From Cryptosporidium bovis (Eukaryota > Apicomplexa > Conoidasida > Eucoccidiorida > Cryptosporidiidae), in assembly GCA_009768925.2 (NCBI GenBank), contig VHIT02000028.1:343501-407500 (forward strand): DNA of 64,000 nt. Reading direction: 5' to 3'. How positions within the stretch are numbered: the stretch's first letter is position 1; every line of letters begins with the position of its first letter. Shown here in pieces: positions 49,501 through 57,673 of this stretch. A program made the translations under genes and the position numbers. The notes beneath the pieces were generated by a model. That model did not search any database and was not told the DNA's origin. It was given only the letters and a program-made list of their open reading frames with translations.

Positions 49501-51663
49501 ATGTATTAACTCAAATAGGCTTATTTTGTGCGAATATATACCCATATATGTTTTTGAGTTTTTATTCATAAAATAATAATTCCAATTAATTTCACAAGAG
49601 AGCTTTAAATTTAGTATTGTGTATTCGCTTTTTATATCAAACAAAAATAATTTTTCCAGATTATCAATATTTTCAATATTCTCAATAGTAGTAATTGTGT
49701 CAATATCACTAACTAGGTCATAATCAGTGATATCACTAACTCTTAGATTGTAGCTATTATACGTATTTAAATAAAAACTTAAATGATTACCTATTAAATT
49801 ATTATCTGAAATTTGGATTAATATTGAATTTGAATTTATTATAATATCAATATAATGATTTTTTAATAGTTTGTTTTTATTGTCAATATTTTTAAGAAAA
49901 TTATCTTCCAAAATAAATGTATACTCCTTAATATGAGACAATTTAATATTATTTTTGATATTGTTATTAATTTTTTCAATTATAGGAGTACAAAAATCAA
50001 GTGAGTTGTGGCTAGTTCTATTTGAAAGTATACTATAATCGTCCTCACAATCTAAATTGCTTTCTAGATGTGACTTAATCAAATTTAAGTATACATTATT
50101 AAACAACTTTTTATATTCAAGTGGTATTTCATAGTTATCATTGTAATTATCGTCAATTATTATGTTATTAATTGTATTTAATATTATTAATCTCATGTAA
50201 TTATTATCATAGTATTCTTTAACTATCCAATTGTTATTATAAAAGTAAAACCAATTTAATTTATTGTCTATTAACTTTAATATATTTATATATTCAGAAG
50301 AACCACCTGACAATTTTAAATTAAATGTACTCATCAAACTATTAAGTTTAAAATTATTAAATGCATTTGGATAAATTGTTAAATCAACATATTCACTATC
50401 TAATTGTACATGCGGTATACTTCCTGAACTAATTAACATATTTGTCTTCAAATACTCTTCTGGGTCAAACATGTCATATTTACATACAACATTTTTATCA
50501 CATAATAGCTTAACCGTATAATAAGCACATAGTAATTCACTGAATAGTCTATTTAAATCAATTAAAAATATTTTAACCGAATTATTTAAATACAACTCGT
50601 TTAAATTATCAATCAACAATATAATTTTAGATAAATCATTACAAAACGACACTTTGATCGATGTATTATGTTTATTAATATATTTTTCAATATATTTACT
50701 AATGTCAAATCTTAAAAATCCTATTCCTTCGTTATAGTTCCATAAAAATAGTTCATATGTATCTATCGTTATACATAGTAACCAATTATTTAATGCTGTT
50801 ACACCCGAATAACGAATTGTTGGTGAATCATAATTCTGTAGCAAAAATCTTCTGTTTGTATACAATGATTTGCTTCCGTCTAAATCTAATGAAATAAAGA
50901 TTACATTTGACATTAACATTAAGAAACCAGATTCTTTTGAACTATCAGTAAATATTCTTACATTTTTATATGAAAAACAACCATCACACAATTTATCATT
51001 TGATTTATCTAACAATTTTTTACTGAAAAAAACATTATATATATATTCTATTGGTATCCTGCAATATTTAATATTCATACCATCGGTGTAATTGTATTTT
51101 AAGGATTCACATGATACATTAAAATTAATAGATATAGGCTTATCATAGATATTGTCTTTATTTAACTTATCACTAATTTCCAATTCTATTACCTTATACT
51201 CACTGTTTAATTCAAATTTATCTATATTTAAAAATTGTATTATAGTTAAATACTCTATACCTGAATGTTGTTTACAATTACAATTAATATTTTTTGCATT
51301 TAAATCTTGTTCCAATAAGATTAACGTTTGGATAGCCCCTGTACTTATAGTATTTTCTTCTTTTAGAGATGATTTTGACCATATTGCCTCCGATATCAGT
51401 GTATTTTTATCTTGAAATATTTTTCCTATTTCTAGCTTTTTTAGATTAATGCTACTATTATTCATAAAATTATCATTTAAGTTTCTTTTTTCTAAATCAA
51501 TCCATATGGTTATTTTACCATTTGTTGATAAATTTAATAGTAATTTTGAATTGTGTGATAGTAATAGCCTTCCATTACATATTGTCTCTGATTCATCTAT
51601 TTTAAACTCTTGTAATATAACACCTGATGAATCATTTTTTGAAATGGAATTAAGCAGATTCAT
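40594..51663 (-). CDS. SPG11: Giant spatacsin-like protein
   Basis: A 3689-residue uninterrupted frame. Human spatacsin is about 2440 residues, and the excess here is mostly Asn/Asp/Ile-rich insertions. The N-terminal 450 residues look like a beta-propeller (LLSHNSKLLLNLSTNGKITIW, WLLCITIDTYELFLWNY). Around residue 2050 is the stretch IWHLVAVFCRLHDLPRSL, then ELARRGEWVQFLQE and an ILKQHLKIAL helix, which matches spatacsin's FC.LH.LP.S..L..CA...DWLQF and DHL.LAF. The last 350 residues match the spatacsin C-terminal domain: LAGLFSIQLYFVN, NVILSGYEIIFGSVVH, HAIWPRILF and NFEYIDKYKN. Spatacsin works with spastizin and AP-5 in late-endosome/lysosome sorting. I see neither partner in this window. 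No membrane segment is expected. The start is the first ATG. Confidence 0.82.
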   Translation of the reverse strand: MNLLNSISKNDSSGVILQEFKIDESETICNGRLLLSHNSKLLLNLSTNGKITIWIDLEKRNLNDNFMNNSSINLKKLEIGKIFQDKNTLISEAIWSKSSLKEENTISTGAIQTLILLEQDLNAKNINCNCKQHSGIEYLTIIQFLNIDKFELNSEYKVIELEISDKLNKDNIYDKPISINFNVSCESLKYNYTDGMNIKYCRIPIEYIYNVFFSKKLLDKSNDKLCDGCFSYKNVRIFTDSSKESGFLMLMSNVIFISLDLDGSKSLYTNRRFLLQNYDSPTIRYSGVTALNNWLLCITIDTYELFLWNYNEGIGFLRFDISKYIEKYINKHNTSIKVSFCNDLSKIILLIDNLNELYLNNSVKIFLIDLNRLFSELLCAYYTVKLLCDKNVVCKYDMFDPEEYLKTNMLISSGSIPHVQLDSEYVDLTIYPNAFNNFKLNSLMSTFNLKLSGGSSEYINILKLIDNKLNWFYFYNNNWIVKEYYDNNYMRLIILNTINNIIIDDNYNDNYEIPLEYKKLFNNVYLNLIKSHLESNLDCEDDYSILSNRTSHNSLDFCTPIIEKINNNIKNNIKLSHIKEYTFILEDNFLKNIDNKNKLLKNHYIDIIINSNSILIQISDNNLIGNHLSFYLNTYNSYNLRVSDITDYDLVSDIDTITTIENIENIDNLEKLFLFDIKSEYTILNLKLSCEINWNYYFMNKNSKTYMGIYSHKISLFELIHSAIKCQDLENVKRICLLNNINTNIIPLMQLEIGIKNSEIDMIKNSLNNISSTLNLEIVKFAKSLLLEKNGSNLSDEFVDKSCEILLNFCLDKIKYYSNNIKFSNYDVNNGDILNVLSYYSSLFREKLSKKNDKFVSNDTNENINDITDSKLNDDNFKIDDEIYIRDEIIQGHYSTLINWWYKNKNINSICNLKSFRNNVLHHVYKLICNQSTNSLALGIHMLRQIGENTSKYLKLILYYTLKRDIRRKIVNHLRHINYLTDDDYDLIQFSNQLENYYFNTCYDVELNRIWTSFLTYSYPYDILRDYIHVFNDVEDKGNSNSINDSVDDSDDEYYCSEHMIKSLTYPFGGLKTLKDAIIINSGLDTTTYENRNYILKISNVILKKLSNNVELNNDSGNNNLYINNKEYAQMNKNLLYSHFSKKSLDTWSDLNCKEINVDLNSENNYYNDYLNNFNDDNSLNNTLNNTIAKNLPEQKGNNFLRLNNNKLINIKSSICKNCSDQNEDDYLEIEEKLLYFDKEKEEINNNNSNINIEIINNNYDLSSNINVESNSEYPSDINSNNQSDNNSKRGDLTWIRLNRGRKSLMNNHSNNYGYINHSLDFISSWPYNVTIRIIIEKTHLQICSIWNRLLKKVQAPCKYDEAFVYSYLYLMLKNINKEEEEKNSMLILLNNNFNLEKVVVERITSIIYNSLFGFIFSHFDWMNIPQSMNYLGKTLKILHNNHNIKKSYKYVLINEIISTNFDNNPKYINDVFINSLISSKLLPIHYFKTDLLENKLFKIEINKYNNAKYIINKCISFKNHGPRLFKYYLSEISELKNNDYLNLFLKLFNKGKNNDYINDYLSIVYIFMNKKENIVLLFFKETFTKFKNSISDELYNKLVLNNTYFNGNIVNNFEFVLNSPITMINILIDYFANYYEEEIDVISNDYNLNSDHINNIDEDNSGNTNYIINEMISKRINFYDFDYDDNNLNLKPRYVLSVIFSLNICKKEIYNENYKLFLMKYFPKLLELLSDKFIDNDNFNKKEVTNEDLNNDMNLFSISEIIKATHKDSKTLIDLINLYPTIYNKLDNKENIEDVVDFFSNKMYESIKKNNNLKTNNNFSINYNDNDINCKLNLPILNYISKGRPFMAYILLCIRYTKYNNNTKNYDDNFSINVPNLDMNNKIIIYKEIYNLALRNFTRGIVVTSCIIFISMLGLPTELLTTDIRVARCIYNHQIHDKKSFSRLNYDDETDINIDEVNSDKIYEIWNLFVEFGPPQIDSYINNLDNENKQEFKNNQKHSNSLFSVLKMLEEAAWDTGDITMLGNNNSDICSENDDNVNNDHSNLKLLESAPIWHLVAVFCRLHDLPRSLTLLHELARRGEWVQFLQECDSQKCPKETVENIINEYMSKYPILKQHLKIALKMNNDKCNNSQYCEYNSKESEYIISLLDWNILFKKNDSIKHDKLNQFYEWSIKTVFINNIIDMNGSKLLMYYSVIQENIDLFINNDFSSKLKYLVSCTINSYILIEFISSLILIFKNNNEYDIQLLFNKIKFDNTTNNISECKNILEKFLKKVMNEFRIIIVNNTNGNDNNINRNLNDVLKYDDDQLNEYIEYLMLNSLINVSEIMKNKYKINEEHINLIFNSNKNTDDNDILCMDELTIILWKLMSLLNERNFLIKISSWFYGENSNICSMFSLLGHLHNLDIKSGLNNINNILIKNINNDKMFDVFYPNSNLLTMYYENELLYIYKNISVKNHELIWNFVHNIYSNNSSENIDMTFDLKNHLYRRYIVNLIYLDFNEYNFKYCDIEKWLCMTEIEIIREMYESGKYKLLIKYLEMSLNTSFNNVEYNNEKISLLEESTLKLISNDLNNFIYTQLFKLNSIRYEYLSNYYWNLLLNVSDSIKKISLYIAPYILAKISIYCWYLIEKLERLLTVIDQVVLLSISLHFLSDSYKLSVFNIDENNVYKSGLYSDNYQPDYFDLNYIYDCIHYLCYKLLFLYTINIDGKILYNNNNSDNNNVRIENILKNVIYILYNNCGNNVVNVDLNYKPLGMEYYENLFLKIRNNSILFTPSGYFNFQNTNNKNVNIQLPSKIQFSDYPVDAKNLLSSINNITNYFIDLNLTFKIGTRFIPNVKNKLVQSYKKNQSKFNLLKTLDDNNYIDNNCYYDKKNNDADNNIHTVNNNIDINNNNNINSNNIVNINRNSNVWNQIIDYLVEKYYLSLMFTKIIYLWSKEDRNEINNFINYLNSRFANNENSNTKDEKSSVILWEEYILLSDEHNKTSEANFNIKLFSFLRIFQYIHQIEKFIPVNKIMSNIKYNIKDLIVNSEIEIEFIIYNFNLDDLFNNENYLSGVSKFIIDLFSTDNIIYIIKNTLLLAIEASLKFNNDNNDNGTKSLSFDNLLNSIKIITFNNIYLDFEEFDELIIHILFEVIHNYLSYKNITQFLYKIAKLSLNHIYIINKINLKLEECANDDITSIKESIYINLVLYYLTMIDYKYCTCESDDYYQVTITNLIDNINKLLVKMINTDFDYQVFSNIIVEIPELFSFEELNAEQINKVIGNINIFKNMCISNNGSENDIFFNNINEYNNYYDNDIEYNSEFNNKNNYFENNNNLIPNNLLSMILSVKIMEIYNSRDESSNNSINLNIIKNLNRVDLLAEFLISKCLVKQWNKVSIEFMFSKYGRFDLFIALQIIFHSCELLKNTKYQQLYSAYMKLAGLFSIQLYFVNSYIQEKSLDNNNNYLTGEMKKSIKSKLSCVIPNDYINELFNDYNNTDYNVSINNNSDKMKYIYESNKVNIINLDLIELFEIVSNSNICHNPTLVNVILSGYEIIFGSVVHAIWPRILFINSIIHPNFEYIDKYKNIFGYLNFDLLESMAKIHKNLLLYLKNKKYDDNNYSFYNIVKLNKDYDDSNFHIFDSALEWIERPEIKYNINENSLFTNWKKLISEYVDDILLRIETCNMIDSEKLSDVIFYNKKLYNDKSLYEIL

Positions 51664-52822
51664 ATCTTAAGCCTTATTACTATAAGTAATATTAGTACTA
51701 ATGCTACTACAAATATTATTTTTTTCGCAATATTTTATTTTTTTAATTATTTATTATTAGAATTAACATGTCAATAACACTTGGGGTACGCGCTATGAAT
51801 ATAATTGTTATCTTAAATTTAATGTGTGAACAGTTAGAGGATTAAAACATTAATTTTGAAGTGTATTAAAGAGTACCAATATATAAGTTGGTGAAACATA
51901 TATATGATGATATGTAGAAACATTATTTTATTAGTAAATTGGTATAAATTTTAGAAGCGTATTTATAAATATTTTGAGAGATATTAATTATTTAAAGAAA
52001 AAAATTGAATATTACTACCTGAAATAATTTTTATTTTAATGAAATCGCATTTAATTGATGTTCATACTTATTTTATTCATATAAACTAACACTTCTACAA
52101 AAAAAATCAGGATTAAAAAAATGAATAAAAATAAAACAATTAAACGAAAAAAAATAATATAAAATAAATTAACTTTATCCTATATTACTTGTTTAAATAA
52201 TAAAATCTCAGTTTTTATTGTAACCTTTATTCATTTTTTGTTTACACGTTACATACATATTTATTAAAACTCATTCTAAATACATTTATTTACACTTCGG
52301 TATTATTATTGTTTAAACTGATTCATTAATGCTCTAAATCAAATAAGTAATATTATTTTAGTAAAAAAAAAGTTAAAAAACGAAAATTAAATAAAAGAAT
52401 AAAGGAACATTGATAAACTTAAATAAATGATATCTATAGAATTTATCGGAAAAAGAAAGAAATATATGTAAATTAATTTATTGGAAAGAAATTATATTTT
52501 GATCCACACAATAAAACAAATTGTTAAAATTTTGAATTAATCCATTTTAATTAATTATTATTCGGTAAAGAGTTTGTTTTAAACATACTATTTTTAATGG
52601 CTTAATTAAAATTTATGACTAGACTTGGCACCAAGTATCGAATGCAGGCGCCTAAATTAATAGCAAAATAAGGGTTAAAAGACTTCAAGTACTGAGATGA
52701 AGAGATTTTTCTTTTCGTTAAAGAATTAGCAATATATACAGTCAAAAAAAGGTTATAATACGCAAATACTGAGTAAAAATTCAAAGTTTTGCAGAAACTT
52801 GTGAGTAATAACGATACAAGAA
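51664..52822. other. Divergent promoter region, spatacsin-like and BOP1 genes
   Basis: About 1.16 kb, AT-rich with A and T runs. It has one GGCGCC at 52647-52652, much nearer to BOP1. No gene is supported; a 60-codon minus-strand frame at 52602-52784 overlaps the motif. Confidence 0.55.
52647..52652. promoter_or_regulatory. GGCGCC palindrome upstream of BOP1
   Basis: GCAGGCGCCTAAAT, 170 bases before the BOP1 start codon. Confidence 0.5.
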
Positions 52823-54962
52823 ATGAAATACGATGATGAAGACTTGTATATTTCAGATGAAGATGAACAGATTAATCGCATAGGTGATGTTCCCCTACAT
52901 TGGTACGATGAGTTTGATCACCAAGGTTATACTATAGATGGTGAGAGGCTGAAAAAGTATTTAAACCGATCAGGTAAGTTGCTTAAACCACATTTATGAT
53001 ATTTAACTTACGTTAAATTTATTTATAGATTCAGAATTACAAAAATTATTATCTTCAACAGATCCTGATTCTTGGAGAACAATTTATGATCAGAAAAATC
53101 AAACTGCAGTAAAACTTACTGACGAAGACTTGGATATTATAAGACGAATATCCTCTCAAAAGTATGCTAATCCGGAATTTGATGCAGAGAAATTTCACTA
53201 TGAAAATGATAATGTTGATGATAAATTATTCCCAGTAACGAATAGACCAATTCCAAAGCGTTGGTTTGTACCATCAAGATGGGAGGCTAAAAAAATAACA
53301 CACTTGGTTAAATTAATTAGACTAAAGATACTAAGACCAATTAAAAAAACTGAGCCGGAGGTTTATGATATTTGGGAAGATTCAATATTAAATACTAATA
53401 TCGAAGATGTAACTTCAAAAGGGCCACCTCATATTCCAGCACCAAAAATGGAATTGCCTGCTCATGAACACAGTTACAATCCCCCAGAAGAGTATTTACT
53501 TGATGAAAATGAAATTGAAAAGTTGAAAGATGAGTGTGATGAAGATGCATTCTTACCTTGTAAATATGATTGCTTAAGAAGAGTTCCTGTTTATAGCAAA
53601 CTTATAAAAGAAAGATTCGATAGATGTTTAGATTTATATTTGTGCCCAAGAGCAATAAAAATGAGAATGAATGTCGATCCAGAAAGCATACTACCACCAC
53701 CAATAGATACAAATGATTTAAAACCATACCCAACAACAATTAGAATGAGATATGATTTGGAAAACGAAACTAATGATAATATCACTATTTCAGTGTCTTT
53801 GAATGGTCTGTGGCTTTCCGTAGGACATGGCAATATATTAACTATATATGAAGTTTCAACTTCAAGAATGGTGTTTAATTTGAATATAAGTGAACTATTT
53901 AAAGATATAATATCTTCAACTGAATTTAATAATAAGATAACTGTATTATCATTTCATCCTTATTTACCTATATTGGCATGTGGATATGATGAGTATTTAC
54001 TTATATTCGTATTAAAACTCCCAAATATAACAATATCATATCAAGAACTTTCAACAAATGATGAATCTGAAATAGATAGCACAGATATGGATAAAAAATG
54101 TAATAATGATCCACAAAAGGACTACGAACATTCATGTAACCTTTTCAACGATATTCAAATAATTAACGATGAATTAGACAATATTGATTTGCTCTCATGG
54201 AATCAAATTAAAGTAAATTTCTCCAGACACAATTTAGCATTTAAAACCATAAATAATATTATTCTAATTAAGCACCAATCTACTATAAAAAATTTATCGT
54301 GGCACAACAAGGGTGGTTATTTAGTTGTTGTTTCACCAAGGTCAGTCTCGCCATCTCAAAGAGTAGTTATACACTCAATAAATAGGTGTTCGTCAATAAC
54401 GGCGTTTAAAAAACTGAATGGAATGGTTAAATCTGCACAATTTCATAATATTAACCCGTGGTTGGTAGTGGCTACTCAAAAATGCGTAAGAATTATAGAC
54501 CTAACTAGTAATAAAACAAACAATAATAAACTTGGAAATCAAAGTACTAGTAAAAAACTTGTTAAGAAATTGATAGGAGTTGATGATCCAACATGTATAT
54601 CCATAGATCCAACAGGAAAACACATTTTTGTTGGACAATCTAATGGTAGAGTTGCATGGTACGATTTAGATCTCTCCAATACTCCCTATAAATTACTTAG
54701 ATATAGTGATTCGTCCATCAAACAAGTACAGTTCCATTTAAATAAATCAATGATATTTACGGCAAATAAAAATGGTAATATTAATATATTCCATTCTAGA
54801 ATGCCCTGTGATATTATGAGCGATCCTATTTTTATTCCTCTAAAGTTAATTAGAGAAGAATTTTCAACTATAACTTCAGCAGTTTGGCATCCTAAACAAC
54901 CATGGATTTTTTCAAGTGGAGTTAATAAACAGGGCAAATCTTCTTTAGTTCTATTGGGATGA
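52823..54962 (+). CDS. BOP1: Ribosome biogenesis protein BOP1/Erb1, two exons
   Basis: Exon 1 is 52823-52973 and exon 2 is 53029-54962. The 55-base intron (CAG|GTAAGT donor, TTATAG acceptor) is in phase 1, giving 694 residues. The BOP1NT domain spans about residues 22-270, with GDVPLHWYDEFDHQGYTIDG, DPDSWRTIYD, PVTNRPIPKRWFVPS, HSYNPPEEYLLDENE and RFDRCLDLYLCPRAIKMR, all matching the family. A C-terminal WD40 propeller follows (WHNKGGYLVVVSP, DPTGKHIFVGQSNGRVAWYDLD, AVWHPKQPW). With Pescadillo and WDR12 (Ytm1) it forms the nucleolar PeBoW complex needed for 27S/32S pre-rRNA processing and 60S assembly. The length is close to the family norm. The splice is required to include the conserved N terminus. 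Confidence 0.95.
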
Positions 54963-55378
54963 ATTTTAAATGCACTTTTATGAGTTCACTTTTTCCTTTA
55001 AGAATTAATTATTTTTAATTTACCATACTTTATTTCATTTATCACTTAAATTAATTTGATTTTTCACGTGATGCTGTTTTTTCACACAGTTACTATCATT
55101 AATTTATATAATTATTTACTGAAAGATTTCATAGTAAAAAAAATATTTAGTTTCATCCCTTTACAGATAAAATGCGAATTAAAGAAAAAATACGGGCGCC
55201 AATATATTGATAATACCACATAAATTTGAATTTATTAAAAAAGAAAAAGAAATAAAAGTAATTTACTGGTAAATTCAAATTATTAAACTTGGACAATAAT
55301 AACACAAATTTTTAGATTTAATGTTTATATTATGAATTATTTAAATGAAAAAAAGTAAAGTAGCTTATCATTACGATA
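54963..55378. other. Intergenic region, promoter of the C2/coiled-coil gene
   Basis: 416 bases. It holds GGCGCC at 55195-55200 and no gene. Confidence 0.55.
55195..55200. promoter_or_regulatory. GGCGCC palindrome
   Basis: ACGGGCGCCAATA, about 180 bases before the start at 55379. Confidence 0.5.
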
Positions 55379-57310
55379 ATGGCGAATAAAGAATTTTTAT
55401 CAGAATGGTTTTCAATTGAAAATATAGGTAATGAAGCTTTAAATATTGACAATTTGAAAGAATCAGACTGGTTCAACATTGAACACAATAATGAAATTAA
55501 AAGTGACAACTATATATCACCAAATGATGAATCTAATCAAAATTCTGTAACTTGGAATTTAACGATTCGTTTTAAATCTATATCATTACAAAATCCTGCA
55601 ACAATAATATTTACAGCACCAAACTGGTATAAAATAATAAAAGGACAAAATGATATATATCCATCTAAATGTCCCAAAACAAATCCTCCCGTGCCATGCA
55701 GAAGATCAACAACATTATTTAAAAATACTGAAATTGAAATTAATTCAAAAATTATGTGTTCATGGAAAGAGATTTTTGATAGATTAAATATAGAACCACT
55801 TCAAATAGAGGTACACAAAGTTAATCCATTTGGAGATAAGGAAATTCATTCGATTGGATATGTAAATTTGAAACATATATTTATCCAACCAGAAGAGATC
55901 AAACCTGAAATAATAAATTCCTATATTTACGGTAAAAATTCATATAGAATATGGCCGACAAGAGTATTGCTATATCCAAAAATTGTTAAAACCGATAGTA
56001 ATGACAATATAGAATCTGATAATAATGTAGATGATGGTAGTAATATTGATAACAATGACAATAATGAAAGTGTACCAATAGGATTAATTGAGGTAGATAT
56101 CATTCTTGAAGACTGCGAGAAGCAAAATATATCAGAAGGTAAAATGTTTTCAAGAAAAAATAACAAAAGTATTAATAGTGAATGTAATAGCTCAAACACA
56201 AGGAAAAAATTACCAATAAATAACTCACCTAAAACAGAAAATATGAATAAATTGAAATCCGTAAGTCCTTCTTCGATAAATAAGAATAAGGAATATTCTA
56301 TGAATAAGCATAATATTCAACCACAAATTATAGAAAATGAATTCGAGTTGCCATTTTTTGAGCAGAAAGATTTAAACTATACTGAAAATATGTTAGATTT
56401 TGATTTACAATATGTTAATTTTAACAAAATAAGTAAATTTAAACCAAAGTTAGATTTATTCAATCCAGGTAATGATAGTTTATCTAGTAATATATTAGAT
56501 TCAATCAATGAAGAAATAAAAACAAGTTTTGATATCGATTCAATAGTTTTTTGTGATTCAGATGATGAATCAAAAAATATTAGTAATAAATTAACTAAGT
56601 GGAAATTAATTGAAAAAGAAAGATTTATCGAACATTTGAGAAAATTAGAAGATGAATTTAGAAAAATAACGATATCAAGACAAGAAGTTATAATGAGAGA
56701 TTTTATTCATAATATAAACACTAAAACAAAAAAAATAGGTAAATTGGAAAATCTCGTTACTGAGAAAATATTCAAGTTGAAAAATAAAGAAAATTTCATA
56801 GACAATATAAATAATGAAAATAACAAAAAGATTCAACTATTACAATGTGAACATAAAAAAATATTAGAATTACAGAAAAATGATTATATTGTGAAATTAG
56901 ATATAGAGAAAAAAAAAATGAGGTTATTAGAATCAGAGAAAAATAAATGGATTAAAAAATATAATGATTTAGAAAGTAATATGGATAAAGTATTCAAAGA
57001 ATTACAAGACTTAAAAAATAGTAGAAAAACTGAATTGTATTATAAAAATGAATTATTACGTAAAGACGAGTTTATACAACTCCAAGAGACTCAAATTAAT
57101 CAATTAAAAGACACTGTAGAGCTTTTGAAAGCATCAAGAGATCATATAAAACTAAATTTTGAGAAATTTATTTCATCTCTAGATTTAATTAAGAATATTT
57201 CAAATGATAGTAGTAATAATATGTGTTTACCCCACAATCTTGATTCACTTGTAGAATCAGGTATTTACAATGAAAATGATGAATTCATACAATATTTAAA
57301 AAATAGTTAA
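55379..57310 (+). CDS. C2-like domain and coiled-coil protein
   Basis: A 643-residue protein. Residues 50-245 are beta-rich and resemble a C2-type sandwich: WNLTIRFKSISL, a cysteine-bearing insert, LQIEVHKVNPFGDKEIHSIGYVNL, RVLLYPK and VPIGLIEVDIILED. A low-complexity Asn/Ser linker follows to about 320. Residues 420-625 are Lys/Glu/Asn-rich with heptad-like spacing and no proline for long stretches, so a long coiled coil is likely. This two-part architecture recalls centriolar or basal-body proteins such as CEP120, but the match is only in layout. There is no signal peptide or membrane segment. It lies between BOP1 and the subtilase in the same orientation. The function is not established. 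Confidence 0.6.
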   Translation: MANKEFLSEWFSIENIGNEALNIDNLKESDWFNIEHNNEIKSDNYISPNDESNQNSVTWNLTIRFKSISLQNPATIIFTAPNWYKIIKGQNDIYPSKCPKTNPPVPCRRSTTLFKNTEIEINSKIMCSWKEIFDRLNIEPLQIEVHKVNPFGDKEIHSIGYVNLKHIFIQPEEIKPEIINSYIYGKNSYRIWPTRVLLYPKIVKTDSNDNIESDNNVDDGSNIDNNDNNESVPIGLIEVDIILEDCEKQNISEGKMFSRKNNKSINSECNSSNTRKKLPINNSPKTENMNKLKSVSPSSINKNKEYSMNKHNIQPQIIENEFELPFFEQKDLNYTENMLDFDLQYVNFNKISKFKPKLDLFNPGNDSLSSNILDSINEEIKTSFDIDSIVFCDSDDESKNISNKLTKWKLIEKERFIEHLRKLEDEFRKITISRQEVIMRDFIHNINTKTKKIGKLENLVTEKIFKLKNKENFIDNINNENNKKIQLLQCEHKKILELQKNDYIVKLDIEKKKMRLLESEKNKWIKKYNDLESNMDKVFKELQDLKNSRKTELYYKNELLRKDEFIQLQETQINQLKDTVELLKASRDHIKLNFEKFISSLDLIKNISNDSSNNMCLPHNLDSLVESGIYNENDEFIQYLKNS

Positions 57311-57673
57311 TTTTTCATTGCTTAATATTTACTATTTATATACATTGTATATATCATTTATTTATTATTTTTGTTTTCTTTAATATTTATATTTTTTACG
57401 TTCTTTTATAATTTATAAGTACATGCAAAAAGTACATGCATTATATTAATATTGCATGTATAATATTTCAATTATAGGTACCGAATACCAATATATATCA
57501 TTTTTTATTCTTTTCTATCTTATTAATATATATATTATGAATATTAAGGTAAATAGGTATTATTCATTTCATACTGTTGATATATTGAAATGTTAGTATG
57601 TTATTTAACAGTACAAGAATAAAATAATACTTATAGCAAACAACCAAAATAATTATTATTAAACGCAATTCGA
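57311..57673. other. Promoter region of the subtilase gene
   Basis: 363 bases with no gene. It holds the ACATGCA/TGCATGT cluster at 57421-57459 and lacks the GGCGCC-type motif common elsewhere. Confidence 0.55.
57421..57459. promoter_or_regulatory. ACATGCA/TGCATGT cluster
   Basis: Two direct ACATGCA copies (57421-57427 and 57434-57440) and one inverted TGCATGT (57453-57459) within 39 bases, about 215 bases before the subtilase start. TGCATGCA-like sites are typical targets of apicomplexan AP2 factors. Binding here is inferred. Confidence 0.5.
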
